In this document: positions 34,978-48,548 of the stretch, piece after piece
Layout of the letters: each line of letters opens with the position of its first letter
How positions within the stretch are numbered: the first letter of the stretch is position 1
Source of the DNA: Acanthacorydalis orientalis
Lineage: Eukaryota; Arthropoda; Insecta; Megaloptera; Corydalidae
Length of the DNA stretch: 64,000 nucleotides
NCBI GenBank assembly: GCA_034766995.1
Contig: CM068313.1
Coordinates: 53,082,275-53,146,274, forward strand
Direction: 5' to 3'
Program-made: the position numbers and the translations under genes
Notes under the pieces: generated by a model
The model's database searches: none
Seen by the model: the letters and a program-made list of their open reading frames with translations, nothing else
Told to the model about the DNA's origin: nothing

Positions 34978-36454
34978 GAAACGAACACAAATTCCATTAG
35001 GGGCAAAAACAATAATACCGCAATTAAATGTAACGTTTCGAAATCCATTGTTGGCTTATCTTTAACCGAAACAAATAACGCGAAAAACTTTACTGTATAC
35101 TTAGATAATAAATTAGATTTACTCTACAAACAAATTAATAGTAAAATTCGTAATAAACGACAAGTCGTCCGCACGGAACGAACCCCGATTCAGAGGAAAC
35201 GAAAAGTGAAGAAGTTGGTTGCGCGTCGAAAACTGAACGGTTTCGTCGAAAGTGAACCGACAGAAAGGGTCGATGTAATTAACTCGCGTCTGGAAACACT
35301 TCCATCGAATAAAATAAAAGTCGTCGTGACGAAACGACGCAAAGTATCGACCGCTGTACCGTCCGACTTCGAGTCCAGTATTGGCCTAGAACGATCTGAA
35401 AATGTTAATCGAAGACGTGTAGTTGTAGTGACTAGAAAACGATTATTAAAGAAAGAAAACACCGAATTGAGCGATGGTCACCTCGAGACGAAATTTGTAA
35501 AATCGACACAATTCTCCACGTTCTCAGGTGATGTGTCGCGTACCGTATTGACGTTATCATCTTTTACTTCTGAAGTAAAATTAGAACCGAGTAAGATACT
35601 TCCATCGGAAATAACTCGAGAAGCAGCACCGAGTGTTCGTTCAGACACGGAAACGAATGTTCCGAAAGAAGAAAAAGCAAACGTCGATGCGTTTGATTTC
35701 GAAATAGATTTACCTCCAGAAATATACAAACCTATTTCGAAACCACAACTAGAATCAAGTGAACCGACAACGAAATATTTAACATTAATCGAGAACCAAT
35801 ATATGAATCGCATACAAGAAAACAGAAGCTACACGCAGCGCTTAAAAGAAGTAAATCATTTTCCTGTAGAAATCACAAGTGATCCGATTGCGAGATCAAT
35901 GAATATATCAAAAACACCTATTCATCCATCTTCTAAATACTCACCTTCTCGAGCGACAGTCTTATATTTGACTATTTTATATGATAATTCGAAGAAGAAA
36001 AAGAATTCTGAAATTTCGTCAACGGTTACGAAACCGCAATCGATTTCGGAAACATATACGACGTCGAATACTACGCTATTTTCTACTTCGATTAAACCGC
36101 ATCGATATGAATATTCTTCGAACAACCGTAGACTCGTACCCGATTCTCCTGTTTCTAAACAAATAATAACTCCTGAAATTAATCCAATAGAAACCTCAAC
36201 TGATTTCGATATAAAGACTAGAAATCTAGAGACTAACGATGATAAAGTAATTAACACTCCGACGGCGTCTTTAAAACCTTCGACTAAAATCACACTTTTG
36301 ACGAATACGATTACGAAAACATTGACGAACTTAACGACGATGACTACCATTGCTGTTAAAGCTCCGTCCGAGGCTTCCTCATACCTTACAACCACCATCA
36401 CTTCTGTCAACACAAAAAACACGGATGTACAGCAAAACACTCACAGTACACGAG
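34933..36454 (+). CDS. giant mucin-like ectodomain, main exon, second frame
   Basis: This open frame, -1 relative to the preceding one, continues the same style of protein: Ser/Thr-rich, with an RNKR processing site at 35149-35160 and Thr-rich repeats near 36.3 kb. It has no credible start of its own, since its first in-frame initiator-like codon is GTG 34936. It ends at a strong donor (GTGAGT at 36455) in phase 1, which joins exactly to the exon at 39013 to make Ala-Asp-Glu-Asp. It is therefore a continuation of the giant protein and not a separate gene. The open stretch reaches back to 34924, so it overlaps the first frame by only about 13 nt. How the ribosome or spliceosome moves between the two frames is unresolved; a -1 frameshift, a 44-nt intron (34910-34953) and a missing T in the T6 run all restore continuity. 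Confidence 0.85.
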
Positions 36455-37128
36455 GTGAGTCGGTATTCACAAATGTGCAGCAATAATTTTGAATGTACTT
36501 TTATGTTTTCTCACTATAAATATTTATTTGTATATTTATTATTCTCGTTAGTTGTCGAACAATTTTTCGATATTATTTTATTATTAATACACACTTTCAG
36601 TAATATCGTTAACAATAACTGAACTTAAATATTAAGTAAGGAATTACTTATATATTAAGTAAGGAATTTAATCACAAATATTTGAACGAAAAGGAACACA
36701 TAAAAGTACAAAAACAACAAATAAATACCTAGACAATCAAAAATCGGTGAATGTAATATATACTTAACATTAACTTTCTGAAGAATCTCGTGATTGAAAA
36801 AAATACTTAAAATTTTAAATGTAAATATTCTACTTCCAATATTTTTATTTTATTTTATTTTGTTTTGTTTTGTTTTTGTTTTGTTTTATTTTATTGTTAT
36901 TGTTTCATTTTGTATAAAGTTTATGTATTTTATTTTTATTTGGTTTAACTGATACTATTAAACTTCAAACAATTTTATCTTTTTCCTTAAATCTTTATGT
37001 ATAAATATGTTCGTACTGTACAGATTTATAATTTGTTTAATTTAATCTTTGATATTTCTGAAACCTATATATCTGATTAGTAAATATACATTTATTAGTG
37101 TTACTTATTTATAAATATTTTCTATATA

Positions 37129-38399
37129 CAGTGGCCTCCAACGAAAGTATTCAAACAGCTGGCGGTTTTGAACAGAGCGTTAATTTTCTCTTTAAATTAA
37201 AGGCGTTATTTTATAATTTTCACTATTTTGTTTCACTTAAACCTATTATGTTTCAATTATAATTACAAATTTAATTTTCATTGATACACTTTTCCAGGAA
37301 ACCAAAAAATATGCAACTCGAAAGTATTCAAACAAATGGTAAATAACCATCAAAATGTAATGTAATTTTTAAATTTATATTTTGTAGAGTTTCCATTAAC
37401 ATTCATTACAGCTAGAAGTCGTTTTGGCATAGATTTAACTACATTTTGTGTTTGTTCGGGTGTTATTTTACTCCATTCTTCTAAAAGTATCCTTTTAGCT
37501 GTTCTTAATTGGAAAATTAATTATAAAATATCACGAAAAAAATAGAACACTAAGTAAAATTCAGGAAATTGTGGGAAGAAGTCGTCATACTGTTTATAGC
37601 ATAATGAATCTTTTAAGACGGAAAAAAATTAGAAAATAAAATTCATAACGATCGATCAAGAAAAACAGGGCCCAAACAAGAAAGAAAAATTTCACGTGAA
37701 GTGTACCAAAATCCTGGAATTAGTGCTTTAAAGCTAGCTGCAGTTATCAATAGCACTAGTAAAGGTCCGAGTAACTTAGTAATAATTGATGTGATAATGA
37801 ACTCGATGATGTATTTAAACATATTAACAAATAATTTGAAAGAAAGTGCAATAAATATGGAAACAGATCGGAGTTTTTATTTCCAACAAGATAACGATCC
37901 GTAGCACACCGCTTACGATGTGCGCCTGTAGATCATGTATAAATGCCTACATGTCCTGCAAACTCCTCCTCAATTGGTAGATATGAACCCATTTTTGGGC
38001 CCTTATGGAAGAGCGTATCATAAAACATGACATTTTCAATAAAGAACATCTAAAAAAGATACTTTTGGAAGAATGGAGCAAAATAACGCTCGAATAAACA
38101 CAAAATGTAGTTAAATCTATGCCAAAACGACTTCTAGCTGTAATTAATGTTAACAGAAGTCCTACAAAATATTAATTTAAAAATTACGATACATTTTGAT
38201 GATTATTTACCATTTATTTGAATACTTTTGCATTGCATATTTTTTAGTTCCTGGAAAAGTGTATTAATGAAAATGAAATTTATAAATATAAGTAAAACAA
38301 AATTGTGAAAATTATAAAACAACACCTTTAATTTAAAGAGAAAATTAGCATTTTGTTTAAAATTAACAACTGTTTGAATACTTTTGTTGCTGGCCACTG
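37129..38399 (+). mobile_element. Tc1-like element with long inverted repeats, intronic
   Basis: Ends starting CAGTGGCC and flanked by TA at 37127-37128 and 38400-38401 bound 1,271 bp. The inverted repeats run more than 200 nt and each contain an inner AAAGTATTCAAACA sub-repeat (IR/DR layout). The plus strand has decayed transposase: SKIQEIVGRSRHTVYSIMN (about 37560-37615) and RSFYFQQDNDP then a stop where K is usual, followed by HTA (second Asp, about 37870-37915). It lies in the intron 36455-39012. Confidence 0.8.
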
Positions 38400-38426
38400 T
38401 ACAAACATATGTATGTGTATATATAC

Positions 38427-38434
<8 letters not shown>

Positions 38435-38502
<68 letters not shown>
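38435..38502. repeat. (TA)n microsatellite in intron
   Basis: TA repeats shortly after the right end of the Tc1-like element. Confidence 0.95.
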
Positions 38503-39012
38503 TTATGTATTATAATTTTAAAGTAAATAAAATTGTCAAATATAAACAAGTCATGTTTTTAATTCCATTATTTAGTTTTATATTTAATACAATAATACAA
38601 TTTACTTGTATTTGTATTGTATGATAAATAAAATATTTTTTAAAAATAGTCATTAGAAATTATTTTAATTACCAATTATTGTTCATTCGTAATTTCTAAA
38701 CATTTTTTCAATAAGACATTTTATTTAAATTTGATTTTAAATTGGTTTCTCTCATTTAATTTTGTAGTTAATAATACATTTGTGTTCTTAAACGAATGAT
38801 TTTCAGCATTAATGGACATCATTTGACTTGACTGAAGGTAATATTCATTGCTTATAATTATTAAAAAGTCATATATAATATTTTCAATGAAGAATTGAAA
38901 ATAAAAATTGTTTTAATGATGATAAATTTTGTAATTGAATTTTTAATTGTTATAAGAATTTTTTTTCCACAATATTGTACAATTTATATATATATAAATA
39001 TTATGAATATAG

Positions 39013-39170
39013 CCGATGAAGATGAGGCTAGAGCATATCGACTAGCTACAAGAATGTTATCGAATGGGGTCGGAGTTATCGTTGCAGATACTACAGAACC
39101 ATCTGTCACTCTGGCACCCAGTACTCTTTCCGATCAGATGTTTATGCTGCTGCCATCAGATGCTACTTTC
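39013..39170 (+). CDS. giant SEA/EGF membrane protein, small exon
   Basis: The exon lies between an acceptor ending at 39012 and a GTAAGT donor at 39171. It accepts phase 1 from 36454 and leaves in phase 0. It encodes an acidic start (ADEDEARAYRLATRML) and a hydrophobic-to-Thr-rich segment ending in DATF. It is part of the extracellular region and has no recognised domain. Splice phase continuity on both sides supports it. Confidence 0.8.
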
Positions 39171-39815
39171 GTAAGTAAAAAATATTTAAATTCGGTGTTA
39201 TTCGAGTTGCTAAATAAAATATATCTATAGTTATTTTATACAAATAGAAATGTGATCTAAAATTTAATATTTACCGCAGTACAGTTCTGTCACTGTGACT
39301 AAAGTCACTTCACAGATAAAATTTTGAAAAATTATTCAAATTCACAGATGAATTTTTCTTTCACTCCATAAATCAGAAAATTTTCTAATTAAAAATGTAC
39401 AATACAAATAATAAGTAAGGGTCATTTTTGATTGTTACTCTGTACATTTTGTTAGCAATGCCATAATCAGATTGCTAATGTACAGAAATACCTGATGATA
39501 CATCATGATGAATAATAACAGATTTTATGTATATCAGCTCCACTGAAATGTGCATAAAAAGTAATCAAAACCGATCTATAATCATTGATTGCAGATTTTT
39601 GATTAAAACAATTTTAGTGGCTTGTGGTCTGTGAGAAAAATTCATTACTGAAACGTAATGTTTGTGAACAAAAAAATTTTCTTTTACTAGAAATGTTTCG
39701 TTAAACTGAATAAAATATATTTTTACAGAAACAAAATAAATTCAAATGATAATGAATACAAATATCAAATAGAAATTGTACACTAATTTTAATAAGATAT
39801 TAATATTACATTTAG

Positions 39816-40022
39816 GTTGATCAAATGTCTTCATCTCTGTATCCAAATCAGTTTGTAACCAAAACTTGTATGACAACATTTACTTACTTGACTACTTATT
39901 TACAAGATGGTACAACTACTGTAAGTAGTCGTGAACAAGTTATTTCTAATATAGCAACAGAGGAACGTAACACTCAAACAAAGATTCTATCAACTCCTAC
40001 TGCTGGAATAACTCTCACACAG
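39816..40022 (+). CDS. giant SEA/EGF membrane protein, TYTYFTT-module exon
   Basis: The acceptor is at 39814-39815 and the donor GTAACT at 40023, with phase 0 on both sides. The exon carries one full copy of the repeated extracellular module (core TTFTYLTTYLQDGTTTVSSR), the same motif found six times in the main exon. A symmetric phase-0 exon holding exactly one module fits exon-level duplication of the repeat. Confidence 0.85.
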
Positions 40023-40151
40023 GTAACTACCTTAGAGAGATGTCTTATCAAATTGTAATATATTTGTTTATTTTTTTAATCACAATTTTATAGGATATAT
40101 ATACATATATATATATATATAAACTAAAAATTTTTCTATTTAATTTCTTAG

Positions 40152-43100
40152 AATCCAAATCTTGCAACTGGAGTATTTCATACCACGTACACATACCTAA
40201 ATACAATTCATGACGGTGATCAACCGTTGGTTTTAACATCTCGTCATACTGTAGCCAATACAGTAACTGCACCTGATGATTACCTATCATTATTGCAACC
40301 TTCGGAAACAGCAACACCTGTTCAAGATACAAACACCTATACTAGTACTGTATCGTTAACTAAAACATTAATGGAAGGCATCGAAACTAAAGTTATAAGT
40401 ACGAGAGATATAGTTACACAGGTTGTAATAACTGAATCGATACCTCCGAAAGCTACTTCTGTCATGACATCGTACATCGCTCTAGACATAGAGGATATTT
40501 CACCTTCGGCAACCAAAAATTATACGACCACCGATGTGGTTAAAACGTATTTCGTCACTTATACGTATTATAATACAATCGTCGAAGGAGGCGGAACGAC
40601 TGTGAAAATGAACGTATCTACGTCGAGCGATGTGGTTACTGAAAAATTATATCTGTATCCAAAACGTACGCAGACTTTACTGCCGACACATAACGTGATC
40701 GTTACTGATCCGATCAAGTCTCAAATATCTACGAATTCAAAAACAAACGATCATCTGAAAATATATGCGACAAAAACATATTTGACGACGTTTACATCTC
40801 TAACGACCTTACTACAAGACGTCAAAGACGGTTCGACTTCGACCGTCATCAACTCTAGAACCAGAGTCGTCGAAAACATAGTGACAGAATCGCTCGATAA
40901 TAACATGTTCGATAAGAAGTATTTGAACTCGTTAAAGAAATCTTTAGAAAAAGGAAAAAATAGTATTACTACAGTTGTGAAACTACCAACAGGTATAGAA
41001 ATAGAAATCACTGCTGTTGCAGATAAACAGTTAGGCTCAATTAAAACTTCTAACAATGTTGTAAAAACAAATCAGATAACTTCTACAAAGACGTTATCTT
41101 CTAGTCCTGGTATCATCACAGGATCGACTATAATCTTTTTCGACGAAGAAGATCAAATGGACACTAGCTCTCAAAAGATCACTAAGACGCCCCCGCTGAT
41201 CTTTAAACCGACGAAATCAAACGATCATCATTCTACAAAAATTAAGAACAATATTAAAAATACACATACGGTTGCTTCGAAAATAAAAAATACAAATTCA
41301 ATTACAATTTCGCAAATAGCCGCTTTGACCACCGAACCGCAAAGTTTCGTCACATCTATTCTAACTTCAAAAACAGTCACCGCGAACGGTGCTACCTTAT
41401 TACCAGGCGAACCGGTAATCGTGATGCAACGCAAAAACGGTACAAAATCTGTTATACCTGTATCCGATCCTTCTAGTAAGAAACCTAGTAACAAGAATAA
41501 ACCTTTAAAAACAGCTGCGTCAGACGGCGGTGTTTCGAATCTCTTGAGTCTAGGCTCACTGAGCATAAACAGCTTGAACGCACTGAGTCCCGTTTTTAAT
41601 GCCATCGGTGGTTTATTGCAAAACACGGCTGCAAGTAAAAAGAACGAATCTTTCAATTCTCCATATCCTCAGAATTCTCCATTAGTAGATAAAAAAGATG
41701 CTAGAACTCCTCCGAGTGTAGAAATACAGAATCGATCTCCTATTTATATTCCGGTCGGAAGTATAGGAGACGATGACATCGAAATATCGGAGAGCCAGAA
41801 TATCGCTCACATCAGCGTGAATAATTACGGCTTTCCGATTAAACCGTGGCCTGCGAAAGCCGAAACCGTACCGAAAGGACAAATAGTTATCGGTAAACCG
41901 ACGCACGAGAGTCCGTTATTGAACGGAGGAATTCCGATTTCTCCGGGTCAAGTGATAACGGCGAATTCCGACGTGATAGTTGGAAAACCTGCTGTCATTG
42001 GACCGAGAATACCTTTTATAAAGAACAAAGCCGAATCCGAAGTACTGATCGGAATGCAGCCTCCACCGTTGCCCCAAAAACATATTCAAAACGATGTTGA
42101 AAAATCTCGAGTCGTATACCATAAACCGAGCCGAGATGATTATTTCGGGCCACCGCCTCCGAACACACATTCGTCTAGGAATCCATTAGTGAGAGGAGAG
42201 ATTAACGACGGACCTCCGTTCTTAGATCAAATACCACCGTTACGACAAGACAATTCCGAACATTCTCACAGGCTAGAGGCCACGCCGACACGTAATATCG
42301 AACATATATTGATTCCTCCGTTGAGAAAAGACGAAAGAATGCCAGCCTTATCGCAATTAATTCGAGAACAGAATAAAATGAAAAATTCTTTCAATCGAGA
42401 TAACATAATTCATTTGTCTCCGCCACGTTTAAGTGAAACTGAAAGGCCGATATTACTTCCCCCTGTTAGCTATCAAGCCGTTCACCAAGAAGGCATTTCT
42501 ATTCCACTGTACCATGAATCAGGTCATAACGTAAATGCACAAATAGTCAATTATAATCCAACTAAACCATCTCCACCTCCGGCTATAAAGAACACACAAA
42601 TTAATGAAATTAAGCCATTGACTCTAGGTGATTCGATAATATTACCTGAAGTTGTCGAGAGATCCACAGGACAACCGTTATTAGTTAATCTTCAACCGTC
42701 ACAGGTAGCGAATGTAATTATACCGCACGGAAGCACAACGGCACTCATTTTTGGTGGTTCGTCAGAACCTCACAAAAACGGTCAATATTTTGATGATCCT
42801 TCACCGTATCCAGAACCAGAGAACGGACCTGGATTTGTCGGTATAGAGAGCTTCGTTAATTCAGTACCACAGTATGCATCTAGTTTCACTGGACACGGTA
42901 CGATACCAAAACCATCTCAAGGATTTATAAATGTAGATTCGAAAATAGCAGCACAAGGGGTCGATATTAATGCTCCACCAATTTCATTTGGAATCAATAA
43001 AGATTTACCTAAGCCTTCCAGTGGAGTTATAAGCGTAGATTTACATAAAAATAATCACGATATTAGTGTAAACGTGCCACCAATATCTGTTGGTCCGACA

Positions 43101-46100
43101 CATCATGAGGAAAGTTTTATTCGAAATCATGAATTGAATATAAAATCGAATGTTGTTCATGAAAGTAATTCTCAAGGAATAGACATAAATAATACTCCGA
43201 TTCAAGTAGGAGTTGTTACGTACGATAATATACATGTAAATGCGAATGAAAATGGGAACAAGCAAAATGGTAGACCTAAACCAGGTATATTCACCGATAA
43301 CAGTAAGATAAGTATTCCATTGTCGGATAACGGTCATCATAAACCGGGAATAAGTATCAGCGGTAGTCACGTTTCATTCGGTGGATCGGAACACGATCGA
43401 CCGCCTTACGGAATTAAGGTAAACGTCGATAATATCGGATTAGAAAATATAAATGTAAACGTATCACCGCAACCTCTCGGGGGATTCCACGAACATGTCG
43501 CTCCGAACGGAATAGTCTTGGACGCTCCGTTGAATGGCAACGTTTCATATATACCACGCCCGACTCTTACCAATAAGAAGCCTATTCCATTGAATGCGAC
43601 ATTAAATAATGTATCGTTAAAAGATCAGACAGCGTATAACCAGTATTATGGACCTGTGGTACATCAGAGACCAAACATTTTTATAGACAATATCAAACAG
43701 TATACTGAAAAAGATATCCCTCATATTCCACCGCAAGGTGTGAGTTTTGTGCAACCGTTGAAACCCAATATCAGACCGCAAAGTTCTCATCCTATCCAAA
43801 GACCGACAAGTTATTATCCAAGACCGTCCCCAGACTCAGTTTTACCTCCAAAGCTTCCTGTAAGCCATATACATGATCTTTCAGAGTTTATGATTCCTCC
43901 TCCTGTTCCAAGACCGAATAATAACAAAGCACCGTCTTACATAAAACCGTTGTCGATACCGTTGCATGAAGAATATGAAAATTTATCTAACAACAAGCCG
44001 AATCATTACAATCAAGATTTTATCGACGATCACAAAATAGATGATGGTGAAAATGAAGAAGGTGAAGTACTTCAAGAATCACAAAAAAGACCACTTCTGC
44101 CAGGAGAAATTCCAGTGGAAATATTAAAAATAAATTCTTTTAAGACGACACCGTCATTAGTGGTTACTAATAAGCAACCGACACAACGTACTCCACCGCA
44201 ACTATCAAATAAAAAAGAAAACAATATACACAACGTGATGGCAAATAAGCCAGTCAATAAAGGTCAGGGACAAGTTTTTAAAATTCCTATACAAACTGAA
44301 CAGGAGGTATATTATAATACCCTGAAACCAGTGTATCCGAGCAGAAGACCGATATTCGTCAGTAACAAACCGAATCCGTTTACATCACGACCGAATTCGG
44401 AATCGAATATAAACTATTCGGAACATTTCGATTATAGACCTCATCCGACGTCACTTCCGGTAGATAGTTTAGACGTGACAACACAAAAACCGTTTACAAA
44501 CGCCTATGCTAATGTGCAAAATACTGGATCTCAGACAGAGAAACCATTTAATACCATGTACACTAAGCCGGATGTTTCATCACCAGTAACCAAACCTTCT
44601 GATTCGGTTAACTTTTTGAATAGTTATTCTACGAAACCGGCACCTTTCGTAAACGTGGAAAAAAGTACACGGTCACCGGTGATCAACAAAAACATAACTA
44701 TAAAAAGAGATCAATCGAATCAAATAAAAATAAATCCCTCGATTTTACAACCTTTCAATCCACTCGTCGACATATTGAAATATGATCAAATAAATCTTAA
44801 TACCGGTGAAGTAACTTCCAATTCCACCGTTTCGACTTCTGTGAAAAAACCCCTGCAGTCTAATACTTTTGAAAATGAAACCGATATGAAAGAGAAATCG
44901 GAATTATTTATAACCAGAGAATCTACAAACCCTCATAATTTAGGAGCCGTAAGATCAAACAAAACCGATGTCAAACCAATCGAATTAACCATGGAAAAAC
45001 TGCAACCACCGACCAAAGAAGACGTCTACGACAAAATGAAGACCCCTGAAATTGCGGGAATGAAACCTCCGGCTCAAGTGATGAATAATTTAAACGAAGG
45101 TGTACTGACACCGCCGAAGATGGATGTATATAATCCGATACAATTTGAATTTAACATAAGCCAAATAAATAAACTCGATGATATAACTGAAATGAAGCCT
45201 CCGCCAGCTATAGAGTACCATTCTCATAGTCATCAAAAAGAAGAAGTCATGGGATTGAGTCCTCCTCCGCCGATGACGATATTATCTAAACCGACACATA
45301 GACCGGTTTTAAATTCTGACGTTTCGACTTATCGACCTCTTTTCGATTTCGATAACTACAAAAAACAACATACCACAACTAACCATTATTCTGTACCGCA
45401 GTATACGTTCACCGTACCGAAACTATCTGAACCACCTACGACGCAACCGAGCGTTATTACGAAACGGCCTTATACAAAAAGGCCGAGCTCGACAGTCCGG
45501 TACGCTACGAAGAAGCCGACGCCGACTCCGTTCGTATTTTCTATTACTACGAGACGTCCCCCGTTTACATGGTTCAAGCCTGAAATTTCACAAGCTAAAG
45601 ATCAAACGAGTACCGATTCGATTAGACAGGTTGTCACGAGCGATCAAAAGGAATTTTCTCAAATACGACCGAGTAAAACAGAAACGACACCTACTATGGA
45701 AGTGATAATCGGTAAACCTGACGTGATTCGAACCGACTTCGATAAAAAATCGACAGTCGGTAATAAATTTGAAGTGACATCTGCGGCTACTTCGAGTTGG
45801 AACAAAAACGAAGAGATATACGGTTCTGAAACTGTTTTACCGATAGAAAAAATAATGCCTACGGCTTCCCTGGGAGATTTTGAATTCACCCATTCGAAAA
45901 AAGAAGTTCCGGTTATAGTTTCTCATGGTATAACGACTATATTTGAAAATCTGTTCACAAAACCAGCTACAATAGAACCTACAACTACTATTCAATCGAA
46001 TACATTGTTGAATGCACCTACACATCATGCAGGAAATGAAATAAAAATTGTCGACGAAGAACTAATTCAGCCAGTTACGACAACAGTTACAAAAGTATCG

Positions 46101-46905
46101 CCTACAACAATCATCAAAGAAATCACACCTCCGGTTTCAAAAGATTCTTCGAAGGTAATTTTACCCACAAGATACATAACGCATACCCAAACGTTGACGG
46201 TCACTACGACAAAAACTACAGTCGTAAAAAGCCTCGGAGGACCTCCTTCTACTTTAACATTACTCGTCACTAAAACACATACTTCTACCATAGTAGATAC
46301 AGTAACAGAAACTCATACGTTAGTACAGCCGACAAGTATTATTTCAACTATAACGACGACCGTTAATCATTACAATTCGAGTAAGAGTAATTATCCTTCT
46401 TTCCCGGTACAAGCGACTGCGATATTACAACCGGACGTTGATTTAAATTTGATGAATATCGAAGACGATAACGATTTTATTATAAGTGACACCGATACAG
46501 AGCCTCCCCATGTAATTGGAGACGACGGAGAAAGTGAACACAATTTGGACAATGAATCGATATTTGTTGTCATGACAGATAAAAAACCAGGTGTTATAAA
46601 AATTCATAAAGATATTAATCACGATCCTCAAGATTCATCAGAGGTAGAGATTAATAACGATGAATATGAAACAGTTAACAGAGATGAAGTGCTCGAAGGA
46701 AACGAAGTAGATCATGTTATGATCGGAGGTATTTTGATCGCATCTCCGCCGAGATTAGAATCATCCGATCATCCCGTATCGTCAGATGAATGTCGACCGG
46801 ACTGTAAAGCGACCCGAAACGAACTGTGCCAACGAGTAGAAGGAGTAATGCGTTGCGTTTGTCGGCCTGGATTCGCAAGGATGTTCCCTGACCGACCTTG
46901 TAAAC
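40152..46905 (+). CDS. giant SEA/EGF membrane protein, second large exon
   Basis: This exon of about 6.75 kb is open throughout (2,251 codons), with acceptor at 40150-40151 and donor GTAAGT at 46906; it enters in phase 0 and leaves in phase 1. It begins with four more modules (about 40.17, 40.33, 40.54 and 40.76 kb; cores such as TTYTYLNT and VTYTYYNT). Next comes a long Pro/Asn/His/Ile-rich low-complexity region with repeats of the type PKPS.G.I.VD (about 42.9-43.4 kb). A Thr-rich TV(T)TTKTTVV stretch follows near 46.2 kb and an acidic stretch near 46.45-46.7 kb. The last part (about 46.79-46.90 kb) is an EGF-like domain with six cysteines, starting DECRPDC. The region is extracellular and probably heavily O-glycosylated. 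Confidence 0.92.
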
Positions 46906-47322
46906 GTAAGTACTAAACAAATAACATAAGAAGTATTTTAGTTGTTCTTATTATTAACTGAACAGAATTAAAGAGTAAAAATCAATGAAATTGAGACGTA
47001 AATTCAATTTTTCAATATTAAAAACACTAAAAGAATAAAATATATAAGAAGTCATAGTTTGTAAAATGAAATTTAACTTCATTATTGTTATTTTTATCAT
47101 GTTGTCTAAAGAGAAGTATCCTTTATCAATTAAAATATGGTAGAACTCCAGTTATATGGCATAACCTCTGTCATGGCTATGACGGATAACAAAATTACCG
47201 AACAAACAGACGTATGGGTCTTGAACTAATGAAGGTGCACACGTAGTTATTTGAGTTGTGTAATGAAGATGTAATTTAGAAGCAAAAAATAACTATTTAG
47301 TTTAATGGCCTCTGATTTTTAG

Positions 47323-47564
47323 CAACCTACACATATAGTGTGAAGATTGGCTTAGATCGACATGGAAAAGAAAAATTGCATTTTAATGAAGCCTTGTCTG
47401 ATTTTACATCTCCCGATTTTGTAAAGTTGGCTGCTGCAACTCACGATGGACTCGATCGGATGGTAATGCAAAGTGATTTTCGTGATGTCTATCACGGGGT
47501 CCATGTGGACAGTTTTGAACCGACTTCTTCTGGTGAAGGTGTTATTAATAAATTTTACTTGCAA
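47323..47564 (+). CDS. giant SEA/EGF membrane protein, SEA domain first half
   Basis: The acceptor is at 47321-47322 and the donor GTGAGT at 47565; the exon enters in phase 1 and leaves in phase 0. The translation (PTYTYSVKIGLDRHGKEKL onward) has the pattern of a SEA domain, a membrane-proximal extracellular module common in mucins and often autoproteolysed. The usual G-SVVV cleavage motif is not obvious; the equivalent stretch reads GEGVINKFYLQ, so self-cleavage is doubtful. Confidence 0.85.
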
Positions 47565-47718
47565 GTGAGTTTTACTTTGTTTTATACTGGTGCGCGCGTA
47601 GCTGTATGCCGCTTTATTTAAAATGTTAAATGCTCTACTATATAACATAATTTCATGTAAATTCTTTTTTAAAATATGAATTTTTAATTTTTCTGATGAA
47701 ATAACATTTTATTCATAG

Positions 47719-48118
47719 CTCTCGGACAACACAGAAGAAGACCGCCTTATAGAAGTGTTCAAAAAATACTTAAGGCATAGTAATTATAGTCTAGGCGGTA
47801 CAGAAGTTTTTGCAGCTCGTGAGTTCGTCGATGATTTAGAAGCATCTGATTTTGACGAATGTGTAAATTCGCAATTTCACGACTGTTCGGAACATGCACA
47901 GTGCTTTAATTTACGTGGCACTTACACGTGTAGTTGCAAAGAAGGTTTTGCCGATTTGAGTGAAAACCCGTTATATCCTGGTCGTTTATGTTCAGCAGAG
48001 CTGATTGGGTGCGAAAAGTGTCACTATCATGGTACATGTTATACTCGTGCTGATGACCATATACTTTGTGAATGCTTCCAGTGGTATGCTGGTGAAAGTT
48101 GTCATATTAATCTTAAAG
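47719..48118 (+). CDS. giant SEA/EGF membrane protein, SEA end plus two EGF domains
   Basis: The acceptor is at 47717-47718 and the donor GTAGTA at 48119; the exon enters in phase 0 and leaves in phase 1. It completes the SEA domain (LSDNTEEDRLIEVFKKYL). It then encodes an EGF-like domain starting DECVN with six cysteines (about 47.85-47.99 kb) and a second six-cysteine EGF-like domain starting CEKCHYHGTC (about 48.01-48.11 kb). This is the membrane-proximal ectodomain. Confidence 0.9.
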
Positions 48119-48548
48119 GTAGTACTGTTTTTTTTTTGGATTTTATAAAACCACTGTTATTAAGCAAGAAATATTTATTAAGTTTATTAGCTTTGATGAG
48201 CAGAGGCGGATTTACACTAGGTGCCCCCCTTGTGCCAGCAATAAAATAGCCCCCTCCCCTCCTAAAAAAATGTCTAAATAAACTATGGGAAATCCGTGAC
48301 TGTTGGTAATTTTCAGAACATTTCAACAAAAAAAAAATTAATGATCACTTAAAAATTTGTAAAACTTTCTATTCATTTAATTTATTTAAAAATGCAAACT
48401 GACATGCAGTAAATAAACCTTATACTATATATTATATTTTCGGATATGATCAGTACTCTTAATTCAAATTTATGAAGTACGTTAAAAACTATGAAGTTAC
48501 AAAATTATGAACTTACATAAATTTCAAAAACAAAATTTGAACTATAAA

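Noticed and set aside
35922..36440. 172-residue antisense frame, Val/Ile-rich
   Set aside because: It is the complement of Thr/Asp codons in the sense frame; no family resemblance.
34936..36486. The second long frame as an independent gene starting at GTG 34936
   Set aside because: It has no promoter or ATG, overlaps the previous frame, has the same composition, and ends at a splice donor that fits the downstream exon.
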